Source: Pseudisothecium myosuroides (taxonomy: Eukaryota > Streptophyta > Bryopsida > Hypnales > Lembophyllaceae). From it: 64,000 nt of DNA. The first letter of the stretch is position 1; the number at the start of each line of letters is the position of its first letter. Where the stretch lies: assembly GCA_951799445.1 (NCBI GenBank), contig OX637293.1, positions 18,600,001 through 18,664,000 of the forward strand. The letters run 5' to 3'. Positions 48,242 to 59,925 of this stretch are shown in pieces. The position numbers and the translations under genes are program-made. The notes below the pieces were generated by a model. That model did no database searches. It was not told the DNA's origin and worked only from the letters and a program-made list of their open reading frames with translations.

Positions 48242-49669
48242 CTACGCAAAAGGAAAATTTCTTTTCATTTATGCCAGAATTTTTGTAATTCCGTGATCAA
48301 TTGGGATGCCTTCAGAATTGCGATGATCAATGTAGGTGGAGTTGATCCCCGAATTCTGACTCTTCGCAGGGTCAGCTGATTGTCCTTACGCTTTTGGAAG
48401 TCGTAACTGCTTTTTCTTTTCGCATGGTTTTGGAACAAACGTTTGATTGTTTCGCTTTCTTTTGAATTCCGATCGAAGAGAGTTCCAAACTAGCTAATCT
48501 CCCTCTGAGTTACATTTGTCATCCCTGTGTGAATTGTGTCCGTCGTCGCAAAGATGACAGAATGCTCAACTAGAGTGATTCTTTTTTTTGCGCAAAATGA
48601 AGAATGTCATTGCAAGTTTCCAGTACAAAGCCAGGCGTTCCACGAGGAGTCATTGCCTAATCGCTGATTAGATGGACCAACTGGTGTGATTTTCTACTGA
48701 TTTCTTTGAATTGTTTTCCGGCGCAAAATCGAAGTACAGAGCAAAAGAATAATACTCTGCCTCATATCCATTTGCTTGCGGTTCATGCGTAGCGTGGAAA
48801 CTGCATATCAGACAGGCACTTAGACTGCCGGCGGGCATCAACTCTCGGATCTTGCCATCCGCTCTATGTGTTATTGTGATCTATGCGCACGCAAAGGAGA
48901 AGCCCAATTGTCCAATTATAGTGCGAGGAATTTCCGACAAAGGTTCGGCACACGAGAGCAGGGGCCTAAACAAGATCCAATGACACAAGGGTCAGAACTC
49001 AGTATCATCTCTATGGCTCCCACGTTCTCAATAGCTCCGAAAATATTGCTTGAGCAGTGCAAGACAATGAATCGTTGGATTGGATTGGAAAACATGACCA
49101 GACTCGCTCATAGAATTCGAAAAGAGGTACTGATGAACCGCGAAAAAGATTAGACCGCATTCCCAATCTAACTACTGCTAAATAAACAAAGGAATTCAGC
49201 ATTCACAAGCCGTTGTGCCAAAGAACCCTACAAGCAAACATGAGGAGAGAATCAGAGAAGAACTTCACAACTCGATTCCACGGATGAATTGCAACAAACT
49301 TTAGAATGCTAAAATGCTAAATGACGATAATCTCATGATCATCAGCGTCCCATTCTAAAATCAAAATTCAGCAACCATGGGAACGAAAACAGAAAGCAAG
49401 AGACGAAGACCGATGAGAGACGGAGAGTGCTCCCAAGAATAGGCAGCGAAGCTGTCAATATTGTTGGAGTCAACCCGTCAAGGCGGAGGAACGTCCGTTT
49501 GAGGATTTGGCATGGCTAGCAACGGCGCCTCTTCAATTCACCATGGAGCAACAAATTCAGTTGTCGACCTCAAGAAGGAGAGGAAGCGGAGAGTTCTTAA
49601 CGTTGCTGCATCCGACCTTCCGTGACTAACTGACTATGGGACCAACACATCCTTGGCTACTGTACTATA
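48242..49669. other. Relatively G+C-rich interval, possibly genic
   Basis: Composition is less AT-rich than the neighbouring transposon DNA. On the plus strand a 37-codon frame at 49509-49622 (starting MASNGASS, with the basic run KKERKRR) has a reasonable start context but no recognisable family. A 95-codon plus-strand frame at 48866-49153 also lacks features. These are possible exons only. Confidence 0.3.
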
Positions 49670-49925
49670 CAGTGCCCTCTAGAAAGTAAGGTAACCCCTA
49701 TGGCTATATTGTATGAAGACCTTTACACATACTACCTTTTAGTTCAAATTAGCAAGTTGATTTGAAGAAGATTTTTTTGGATTTGGGAAGTTGATATTTT
49801 GAGGAATGTAACAATGACTCACTTTCTCAAAAATTATCAGCTATACTCAACAAACTAATGAATTTAGCAGTTTCATGTTTGTGCAAAAACTTTGTAGAGG
49901 TTACCTTACTATCTAGAGGGTACTG
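49670..49925. mobile_element. 256-bp TA-flanked MITE with CAGTGCCCTCTAGAAAG ends
   Basis: The left end CAGTGCCCTCTAGAAAG pairs with the right end CTATCTAGAGGGTACTG; TA lies on both sides (49668-49669 and 49926-49927). The ends match the 844-bp element at 11850-12693. Tc1/mariner-like by its TA target; non-coding. Confidence 0.75.
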
Positions 49926-49927
49926 TA

Positions 49928-50460
49928 TAGTATGCAAACCCCACAGCTATTCCCATTGTAAAGTAAATACCGAAATGAGGTTCCCCCTTACTATTGTAGT
50001 TTCTCAACATTTTATACAACATAAATAATGAATGTTACTCTACCAGGATGCTGTAATTTTCATCCAATCAATATTTAGTGCAATAAACATTTCTTTTATT
50101 ATTAAGAGTAACTCGGAGAGGTCACTCCTGATTGACAACATAAGTTAGAAGAAATCAAAATTTATTGATATAATAAACAGTCTTGCAATCGCAAAAGTGG
50201 CTTCAAGGCAGCTACAACCCACATCACTTTCTAAGTGCTTGATCCTATGGAGGTGGTATAGTGGCGGTAGCTCCACTGACCTGCACCACAAAAACAACGG
50301 TAGCTCTAGTGACATGATCCCTAACCTATTCACATAAATCCTACAAAAGCAATCATGTTCCTTGGAGTTCTCTATCCCCGTTTCTTACAATGCACTAAAA
50401 GAGACCCTGGAACACAACAAACACACACTAAAACTCACATAAGCCACACATGAACTCACC
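49928..50460. other. Non-coding DNA
   Basis: No supported gene. The last part is probably the 3' flank of the minus-strand gene that ends at 50464. Confidence 0.4.
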
Positions 50461-50463
50461 TAC

Positions 50464-51030
50464 TTAGACATCCCAATATTTAGAACATGCCATACGTAGT
50501 TGTAGTGTTTTGTTTTCCTTTCGATCTCGACACTTCGTCCCCACCCATTTGTAGTTTTGGAACCTGTTGACTTTATTGTCAAAACCATTGAGAAGTTTCT
50601 CTGAGGTTAACGTAACTTCGCTATACTTCATATAATGTTCTGGATAAAGTACCACTGTGTTATTGGTCTGAGTGTTATGTTCCTCATTTTGTCCCGCGTT
50701 TGGTTGCACCATACACATGTATGAAACATCTGCTGAATAATATATGCTTCTTGGGTGAATAGAAATGTAATAATGGCCTCCATTAAATAAGGGCTCACTG
50801 TTCAGCTGTCTAGAAAGATGAAACCCGAATGTTCCAGTCATTTCAATGATAATGACATTTGCACCAGTGTTATTAATCACCTTGGTCCTCAACCTGAACC
50901 ACATCTTCCTAGTAAAGGAGGATTGGTTGTCCGCAGAGTGGAATAGAAAACACAACAAAACTACAAAAAGTTGTAAAACCAATTGAGTACACAAGAAGAA
51001 ACAAGTAGATATAATAAAAATAGGTTTCAA
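50464..51030 (-). CDS. Small secreted protein of unknown function
   Basis: A 188-residue intact frame on the minus strand. It starts with a long hydrophobic leader (residues 1-30, FIISTCFFLCTQLVLQLFVV region) that looks like a signal peptide or membrane anchor. The rest is polar and rich in N, T and Y, with phrases KVINNTGANVIII, FNGGHYYISI and YKWVGTKCRDRKE. There are few cysteines and no catalytic motif. I do not recognise the family. A broken paralogue lies at 37140-37560 and keeps the same core, which supports this being a real protein. Function is unknown; a structural or extracellular role is only a guess. Confidence 0.6.
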   Translation of the reverse strand: MKPIFIISTCFFLCTQLVLQLFVVLLCFLFHSADNQSSFTRKMWFRLRTKVINNTGANVIIIEMTGTFGFHLSRQLNSEPLFNGGHYYISIHPRSIYYSADVSYMCMVQPNAGQNEEHNTQTNNTVVLYPEHYMKYSEVTLTSEKLLNGFDNKVNRFQNYKWVGTKCRDRKENKTLQLRMACSKYWDV

Positions 51031-52695
51031 ATTATTTAAATAGTAGGAGAGAGAATATAAATAATTTTCCTCTACTAATAGTAGAAGGGATTCTGACTAA
51101 AGTAAACTATAGTGAACTACAAAGAAAAGTGTATTAAATATATTAAACACATAGTATGTGAGGTTGTCTAATTTGAGGGGAAAGTACTACACATAAGAGT
51201 GAAAGTAAAAGAAAAGACCTTAAACTTTTCAAATTATTTTTTATTAAAATCAATTTATTTTAATGAAATTCAAAAGTTAAATAAAATATGCTCGCAATTT
51301 CTTTCTTCTAATTTCTCCCCAAAATTGAACACCTAAGGTGCAAGATCACCTACCAAAGGGCTTATAGTGGATTCCTAGGCACCTAGGGTTAGAATTTGTT
51401 TTATTCATAATAAATCTAATTATTTTTTATTTTATACTAAATTTTATAATAAAATAAAAGCTCAAACGTTTCTTTTTCAATTCAAGATTTTACTTTGAAA
51501 TAAAAATTCAAGCTTTCAAGCTTTTAGTTTCCAATTTTAGGGTTTAGGGGTTGTAAGCCCATCGGCAATATTTTTACATTGTTTTCCTTAAGTACTTGAG
51601 GGTCCTCATCCTACTCGTAGAAAGTCTATACATTTTGAATGTTATTTGAGAGGTAGAACATATTGTTAGTGAAGTGAGGTTCTGATTGTAATCATGTTCT
51701 TATAATTGTTCTAAGTGAAGAAAGTAATTTTTTTGCAGTTTGCTTGATTAGATTTTTTGGCTTTGAATCATTTTAACTTACAATTTCTGCACTATTAATT
51801 TTGAGTTTCTAATTTTTTATATTGAAGAATTGAGTTGAGAGTTTGGGAAAAATTTCTTGAGAAACACATTCAATTTTCACTCATCAAACAATTATTAAGT
51901 AGAAGTAGGTTCAAGATTGAAAGAAAAATTAAATCGCTAGTAGCTCTAAGATGGAATTGGAACACATTAATCTCAACACTAAGATTGTTCTAGCAAGTAA
52001 ATTTAACCTACTCTAACAATTCTTTTTGAAAAAATGTGAAAATTGAGTTTAAAGATGAATCCTAAAACATCCAAATGGAATGAATTGAAGCTTTCTATGT
52101 AGATAAAAATACAACTTCTTAGAAAATAATTTTAAATTTTAAATTTTTTTTTTGAATGTGTGGGTTTTTGCTTGCCTAAAATAGAAAGAAAAAGGACTTT
52201 TTGTGCCATAACGACTGCTCTCAAGCACAAATTGAAATTAAAATCAGTGTATTCATAGGAAGCTTATGTGTTTTTCTATCTTCACAAACACTAAAAAATA
52301 TAAGCATTCTATGACTACATATATGACTACGTTTTCAATCATTGTGAACATGTATGACTGCTGTAGAATTTTAGACTATGTAGTCATTGTAGACAAATCC
52401 TTTATACAAATGACTACGTTTTTTATATCACCATCCATTTTCCTCTATAGATGTTCATCTACAGTTTAATCCAAAGGGGCTGTCGACGTGGCAATGACTA
52501 TTTGTTGTAGTATGTGGGTCACTGCAGTCATTCTTCAGTCATATATGCGGTTTAGGTAGTAATATTGGTGGGGCCCACTTTGCCACACGAATGACGCGTT
52601 GACATGTGTCCAATCATTTGTAGGATGTGCTTTCAAGATTGTCCAATCATTTTTAAGTGACGCTTGTAGTTGTTTCCGAGTATAGATGGGGACTA

Positions 52696-53007
52696 CACTA
52701 AAAAGGGTATTTAGTGTTGGCAACACTATTTGTGAACCATGACACTAAATATCATTAAGCCTACTAAAGTAAGTAACATTAAATGTAATTTCTAACATTA
52801 AATATACTCTATGATAAATCTGAAATCTGAAAATGTTTACATTTAGTGTTAGAACTTATTAAAGGAAGGTAGAAGGGAAGAGAAGGCGAAGGCGGCGCAT
52901 TGAAGTTTAGCACTACACTAATCGTCCTAAAATTGACATTTAGTGTAGGGTCAAGTAGGGTGGTAATTACACTAAATGTAATCCAACACTAAATACCCTT
53001 TTTAGTG
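52696..53007. mobile_element. 312-bp inverted-repeat element nested in the CACTA element
   Basis: The left end CACTAAAAAGGGTATTTAGT pairs with the right end CTAAATACCCTTTTTAGTG. It is related to the 217-bp element at 27475-27691. TA is the outermost shared dinucleotide on both sides. Non-coding. Confidence 0.7.
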
Positions 53008-53049
53008 TAGTCATTTTACAGTCACATATGAGTACATTCAAAGTTTCAC

Positions 53050-53180
53050 AGCAATACACCATATACCAAATACAATATAAAATATACCAAATATAGTATA
53101 CCATATACCAAATACAATATACCAAATATAGTACACCATACACAATATGCCATATACATTATACCATACACCATATTTGG
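53050..53180 (+). repeat. Minisatellite of TATACCAAATA-type units
   Basis: Degenerate units such as ataccaaatacaatat and accatatacc repeat for about 130 bp inside the CACTA element. It is open in a minus-strand frame only because of its simple composition. Confidence 0.8.
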
Positions 53181-54609
53181 CTTATATCTTGCATGACTTC
53201 CGAATCCACTTAGTGGGTAAGTATGAAGAGATGAAATGACAAGCCTTTTATAGAAGTGGGGTAGTAGTAGGCAAGACAAACGATGTGGGATATGTAAAAT
53301 GCAAAAATTGTGTTACAAATAATATTTCAGACTTCATCGAGGTATAGTAAACTAATTTTTTTCAAAAAACTTTGAACTAATAAAAGTTAGGAAATCAATC
53401 TCACTTTCATTTCCAAAAATCCATTTTACATTTTGAGCCTCAAATCAAAAGTTATAGACAAATTTGCTAAATGGATTGAAAATGATTGCCTAGGTACGGT
53501 AGTTCACACTTGGGCTCTGCAGTCATTTCCAAGTAATGTTGTAGTCGTTCACGGAGGTACATGCAGTCATTACGTAATCGGAGCGTTACTGATCTACGAC
53601 TAAGATGGTGGACCACAAGGCTTCAGAGGTCCACGTCACGCCTTTGAATGAGTTACTCATTGAAAATCACCGGATGAAAGAAGCATTTGATCGTGGCCGC
53701 CACAGTCTTCATCCATATGACTACAGATTGATTAGTCTTCTGCCCCATCATACTACATGTGCTATTACAGAGTTGCAGTCATACTATAGTCATTTAGGAC
53801 ACCTAGTCATAGTTCAGCTGGTTGTGGCGGACACATTTTTCTTGTAGTGAAAACGTTTCAAAAAATCATGATGAATATTGAGACTACAGGAACCCACCAC
53901 CCAAAATCCAGTTTGTCCCTTTCAGGGACAATGGGACTTTATAGGTTATAACTTGATATGAACATTCAAAACTAACAAAATAAATCTTTTGAAGTACACT
54001 TCATACTCCATTTAGAAAATTTGAAAAATTCCTCAAAAAGAAGCACTTTTGTGAAGTTTGAAGTTGAGGATCTATAACCACGTTTTCAAATATAGGGTGA
54101 TTTAGAATTTTTCTTTATGCCACAATGTTTTACACTATAATGTACTTCTATTTTAAAAAATTTCAATTTTGTGAACATGATATGTAATCCATAAGAATTT
54201 TCTTCAATGATTCTTCAAAATTCATGAAAAATTTGAAATTTTACTTTTAGCAAAAAAATTGAAAACTATTTGACAAGTATCAGACATGTGATTTCATCTT
54301 TGCAAAATAAAACCCAAAAAATTCACTCAAAAATATTCTGAAGAAATGGAAGATACAAAACAATGATGTTACCATGTGAGCATAGAAATGCGAGCATGTG
54401 AGCCTTGAGTATATACATATATTAAGTAGATATCCAACAACCATTAATTGAAGGTAAGTGCTTATAATACAAACACCTATAAGGTAGGTATCTATGACAT
54501 AGACAACCTATAATTATAGAAGTTTTCTATAATATAGACATCTACAACATAGGTGCATAGACTCCTATGCTCATGTGCTGATGATCCTAGGCTCACAAAA
54601 TAGCAACTA

Positions 54610-55020
54610 AAGTAGGAGGTTGTAAAACGGAACGGGCATTAAGAATGGACCCTATTAAATGGCTGTGAAATGGACATGAGTTGGATCTGAAATTGACTAG
54701 TATAGTCATTGAATGAATCAAGGAAAAAAGCATAATTGATTGCAAGAGCCAATCGTTCTCTTTGCTTTCCCCATTTTTATTTAGAATTGCAAGTGAACCG
54801 TTTATGAGAGAACTAGGGTCACAAATAGGGACCTACAACCCAACTTGTATGAAAATTCATAAATAATTCAAAAATACTTGGAAAGATACGAAACCACTTG
54901 GGTTAGATTCCTCATCAATTTCTCTTTGTCCGAAAAATGAGCTAAAATTATTCCCGTCCAAAGAAATACATGAAGAAGGCGGACCAACCCTTAGATGCTC
55001 CATTTCTGAGCCTCCTACCT
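54610..55020. mobile_element. 411-bp MITE, inverted copy of the element at 35392
   Basis: Ends AAGTAGGAGG and CCTCCTACCT with TA on both sides (54608-54609 and 55021-55022). The whole element is the reverse complement of 35392-35801 with moderate divergence. It sits exactly at the right edge of duplicated segment B, so it inserted after or at the duplication boundary. Confidence 0.78.
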
Positions 55021-55788
55021 TAGGCGTTTCTGCCAAGCCACACAACTGATCCTTGGAATCCTCATGTTCCACTTGCAGTCTAACTTATATCACCTTCCCA
55101 AGTGCAACTTACTTGCAGCAGCACTGAACACATGAACCCATGAACCCAAAGCTTGGACAGACACCCAATGAACAAAACTCCTTAGTGGAACTCATCATGT
55201 TGGCAGGGTGGCCATCGTCGCAAATGATGTGAAACATTTTGGAGGTTTGGAGGTCCTATGGATGGTTTCCGTCAGTTGTAAGTGACCCTACAATTGATCA
55301 GCGCCGATTATTTCCCCATGATCCACACTTTGATGATTCAGAAAAAGCCAGACAAATGGGTCTGCAAACACTTGTCCCATCCATAACATTCAGTAGCTCT
55401 ACAGTGATGGTGTGGTATATTCCACACTCCAACAGTGCTTCATTAGTAGCTATTGATGAATTAGATAGGTGGAGGATGTAGAGGCACACATCACTGTAGA
55501 ACCAGGGCAACATCAACACATGCTACTGAATGTTATGTCATCTGCGTTGTAAGACTAATCAGTCTTTCAGAAAGTAGGAAAAATTTATATACTGCACAAC
55601 ATTCAATTCCTCTTTGGATGAGGTTTTGGACTATTGATCATTTGATGCTCATTTATCAGTATAGGATAAAACTTACGTGCAATTGTTAGTGTTCTGAGGT
55701 CAGATGAGAGTAACATGCTCATTTAGGGATATAGATCCTTGAATGCAGGGACATTTGCTTCACCTGGTGCTTGGTAATCTTAGCACTA

Positions 55789-56087
55789 AGGTAGTCTGCT
55801 CTAAAAGCAAGCAGGCTCTAAAACCGAACATGGCACAGAGGTACATTTTGCTTTCTTCAATGTATCGACAACATACATTTCAAAAGGTGGTCAGTTTTAG
55901 TAACCACTACATTTCAACTTCAAAAATTTGTAACTAATTCCACGAAGGTCCATGAAATATGAAACAAGGATTAGATGCCAATTCCATTTTTCTTCCTCTA
56001 AAAATTAACTGAAAATTGCTTAAGGAGTTTAGCTTCCCCCAAAAGGCAAACAGCTCTTTAAATGGTCGCTTTAAGAGCAAATTACCT
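55789..56087. mobile_element. 299-bp TA-flanked MITE, relative of 27144-27446
   Basis: The left end AGGTAGTCTGCTCTAAAAGC and the right end GCTTTAAGAGCAAATTACCT are decayed versions of the AGGTAGGTGGCTC termini. TA is on both sides. The interior (gtacatttt..ctttcttcaatgta) matches the relative closely, in the same orientation. Confidence 0.7.
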
Positions 56088-57324
56088 TATACTGCACCAC
56101 ATTGTATGTAAAGTTAGGATTCATTGTGTGATCAACTGCAGGATGTTTTTGACTGGTTTGTGTATGTAACGTTGTTGAAAGCAGGGTAAGTTCCTCCCCA
56201 TTGCAGTTTTGCATTCTAGCAGCACGTTTATAAGGCCTTTCAATTCTTGTGTGAAGGTTGAGTCCCTCAAACCTGGAGGGAAGAAATGGCCAGATAATAA
56301 ATACTCCCTCAGTCCCCTGGGAAGTTTTGTGCAAAACATTTGATACCAATTTCATTGATCATGTTATGAAATAGCATATATTAAAAAGGGTCCACATTTA
56401 ATACGACCACAATCAATGAAGAATATTGCATGTGTTCATTGCAACCTAAATAAAATTTGATAAAAAAAAGTCATAGTAAATATATGAGGTCTTAATATTG
56501 TACGTGTAAGTTAGTTCTGTAAAAATATAGGGAAAAATTGGAACATGTTTAAAATATGAAAAATTGTACAACTATTTTTGAAAATCAAAGAAAATTTCAT
56601 AATGCCAATTTTGAATAATAAAAAATTATTCTTGAGAAAATTTAGAAAAAAACAAACAAACAGTTACACATGAATAGGAAAAAAACATTATTGCCATGAG
56701 GAATGTCAAAAATTTAGAATGAGCTACGTGCCAAAAGTGAAGAAAATTTGACCAAGCTGCTCACTATCTAAATGCCAAAATTAAATTATTTTGACACCTT
56801 ACTGCCAAATCTGACCTAAATATATAATAGGACACTTATTTTAAGATGGAGGGAGTAAAATTTCAATAAACTTTTGCACACAATAAAAATCACTTTTGAA
56901 ATTAGGTTGTGTATTTCAATAATCTTCCACTTTGAATGTTGATTTTTTATACTTTTGCACACAAAAGAGTTATCCGAAAAGTCATAAAATGTCACCCTAA
57001 TTTACTTCTTATTTGCATTTGAATTCTTTTTTAGTTTGTATTTTCATAGCATAACAACAGAAGGCATGACTGCATGCAATCTAGTCACATTGCATTGTCA
57101 TCTTTCTAAAATGAGTTTTAGGTCCCATTTTTATAAATAGATAGAATTATTATTTTTTCATTTCTTACTTTCTAGAGGTAGAAATTTGTGTTTAATCTAC
57201 AATTGTGGCCATTAAATGAAATTTGCTTGGTAGTAGCTCACCTTTCTTTAATTGACACTTGCTTTATAAAAGATATCAAAATTTTTCTACTACCTCAAAA
57301 TTCTTTAACACCCACATATAAAAA

Positions 57325-57397
57325 AAAATTCATTACAAAAAATTTCAGGCCAGCAAGGGGCTACAAGTTTGCATGCAACTCGTGAAACTAAAACAAA

Positions 57398-57430
<33 letters not shown>

Positions 57431-57536
57431 TAGGAACTGACATGGCACTACTTGTGCCATGCCATATTGGGAATTAAAAATAATAATAATAATATAATAT
57501 TAAAAATAATAATAATAATAATTAAAAATAATAATA

Positions 57537-57628
<92 letters not shown>

Positions 57629-57700
57629 ATTCCCTCTATATTTTCACCCATGGCCAAAAGTCAAACAAACCCTTGCAAGATTCAGATTTTTCATAATGGC
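57325..57700. repeat. Microsatellite-bearing insertion: (TTTA)n, (AAT)n and a long (AT)n
   Basis: (TTTA) units at about 57401-57432, AAT-rich repeats at about 57476-57540, and an uninterrupted AT dinucleotide run of about 80 bp ending near 57623. The block is missing from the equivalent position in copy A of the long repeat (near 29900). It is therefore an insertion or local expansion. Frames here encode only repeated Tyr-Ile and are not genes. Confidence 0.85.
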
Positions 57701-59004
57701 ACATATTTGCTGACATCTTTATATAATTGTTTTATTTACCTCAATATCATCAAATTGTTGGTATTTTTTTTAAATATTTAAGCATTACTTTGGATGAATT
57801 TAGAAAAATTACTTTAAAGAAATTGTTTGAGAAAAACATCACTATGAAATACTCCATCAATTTCTGAATGATACTAGTCCTTCCTTTATAAAACACAAAG
57901 GAAACACTGGTAGTATTCAGAAATAGAGGATGTATTTTGTTTCATCTTCAGTAGCATGGACTTTAAAATGCTTAGTCATTAACCTCTTAGTGCTCCAATG
58001 TTTAGTTTCTGGACAACTAACAAATTAAAACTCACTTTTCTTTCTCATTATTACTTAGATGAAAATCATCCTAATTGGTGAAGATACTTTATCAAGTTGT
58101 TGTCCTATCTAATGGTTGGATTTGGTGTTATCAGAGTACATATTTTTCTAAAATTACAAATGTGGAAGTATGTCAAGTAGTTGACCAAGCCAAAAGTCCA
58201 TTGACTCTAATACAAAATTGGATTTGCAGAAATGAGGTCGTAGTATACAAAAATTTCAAAACATCACTATGTCAAGAGAACCTCATTTTAAATCCATTCC
58301 AAGAAATAGTACTAAAAAAAATTAATTTTTTTCTTGTAATCAAATTTAAAAAGAATTTTGAAATTTCCTTTTTAAAATTTATAAAAAAACAATGGTAATA
58401 ACATTGGTGAATCTAACTATATGGATGGAATTTAAAACTCAAAATCTACAACTTTTATTTGTATATCGCTTCCAAAATATTCTTCCAAATAGTAATTTAT
58501 AATGATTTTTCTCAATCATCAATTTAAGAAAACACTCTCTACATTAAAGAGTTAATCTTGAAACTACAAGCTTATCACTAAGGTATTCTACAAAAAAAAA
58601 ATTACTTAGACAAAATCATAAAGAATTGCATTCATTGTCTATAATACGTTAGAAACACCTAAAACCGTCAAAATAAGCAATTCAACATAGTTAGAGGTAC
58701 CTTTTCCTTAAAATAATATTTTTATAGTATCAACAATAGAAAATAATGAATTTAAATATAAATAGATTTTTTAGATATGATGTGTAATTTCTTTGAATTT
58801 TCAAAGAAGAAGCTCCCCTACACTATTGAAAACATCATGTAGTTGAACTTGAAACAATATTAATAGTCAAAGAATTGCTAATCAATAAGTAGACAGTTTA
58901 ATGACACTTTTAAGGGACACTTTAATGGAAGTCTAGGGACACTTCAAGGAAAATCTATTGTGCATGAATAGGTGCAAGGACGTTTTTGGGAGCTTCCACC
59001 TTAA

Positions 59005-59925
59005 CCCCTAAAGGACCAAGGCATTTTCTGGCTCCAAAATCACTGAAAACTGCCATTTCTGCTGCGATCACTCCCTAAACCAATTTTTTTTTTTTTTACA
59101 ATCTAACCATAGGATCTTGTACTTCACTTGTCTCAGATCATGTGGTAAAAATTTCAAGAAATTTGACCATTCCGATTGGAAGATATTAGCATTCAAAGTT
59201 TTAAAAAAAAAGTTTTATTGAACTGTTTCCTGCAATTTCAGATGACTTTGACGGCCATTTGTGGATTTATTTTGCACTACACACCAAAAAGTTAAATTTT
59301 TTTATGTTGAACATTTGAGTTGAGAGTCGGGGAAAAAAAATTCAGCATATCAAAACTTGATTTTCACATATAAAAAAATTGTTAAGTAGAAGTAGGTCCA
59401 AAATTGATCGAAACACTAAGTTGTTAATAGCTCTTAGATGGAATTAAAACACCATAATCCCAACGGTGGGATTGTTCTTGCAAACAAACTTGACGTTGTC
59501 AAAAAAAAAAAATGGAAAAAATTTGAAAATTGCATTCAAAAATGAAGTCTATAAGTTGTTTTTTGATGAAGATGCTTAAATTGCCCAAAAAACAAGATTG
59601 TCCATAACTTTCTTATTATTAGTCCAAATAGAATGAATCAAAGCTTCAAATGTAGACAAAAACATGACCTTTGAGAAAAAAAATTAAAAAAAATTAATTC
59701 ATTTTTTTTTTTTTTTTTTTTTCTGCCCGACGAACTTCTTTTTTGCTTTAGAATGGCATAACTTTTGCTCCCGGGCACTGATTGAAAAAAAAGTTATATT
59801 TCTAGAAAGCTAATGTGATTTCCTATCTTCAAAAAAAGTTTCAAAAAATCAGGTCAAAATTTCAGGTTGCACGAGCCTACCCGAAATCCTAAGTGTCCCC
59901 CGAGGGGACTTTGGTCCTTTAGAGG
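59005..59925. mobile_element. 921-bp TTAA-flanked non-autonomous element
   Basis: The left end CCCCTAAAGGACCA and the right end TGGTCCTTTAGAGG are good inverted repeats. TTAA is duplicated at 59001-59004 and 59926-59929. The equivalent position in copy A of the surrounding repeat (31258-31261) has a single TTAA and no insert. Related to 23910-24828 (inverted) and to part of 38240-39000. Non-coding. Confidence 0.88.

Larger units (their letters stand above)
52289..53849. mobile_element. 1.56-kb non-autonomous CACTA (En/Spm-type) element
   Basis: Begins CACTAAAAAA and ends TTTTTCTTGTAGTG. AAA flanks both sides (52286-52288 and 53850-53852), the 3-bp target of CACTA elements. Both end regions carry many copies of TGACTAC or its reverse complement GTAGTCA and close variants (about 52310-52540 and 53460-53820), the subterminal repeat pattern typical of the superfamily. 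It has no transposase. Copy A of the host segment shows the site without it. Another inverted-repeat element (52696-53007) is nested inside. Confidence 0.82.
50497..54608 (+). repeat. Duplicated segment, copy B
   Basis: Matches 37120-39682 with the same order of blocks; the extra length comes from the CACTA element at 52289-53849. Anchors on both sides of the insertion are 'gaagcttatgtgtttttctatc' type sequence on the left and 'gatgaatattgaga' on the right. In copy A they are contiguous near 38880-38940. Confidence 0.8.

Noticed and set aside
57448..57781. Frames of repeated Tyr-Ile on both strands
   Set aside because: They are translations of an uninterrupted AT dinucleotide run.
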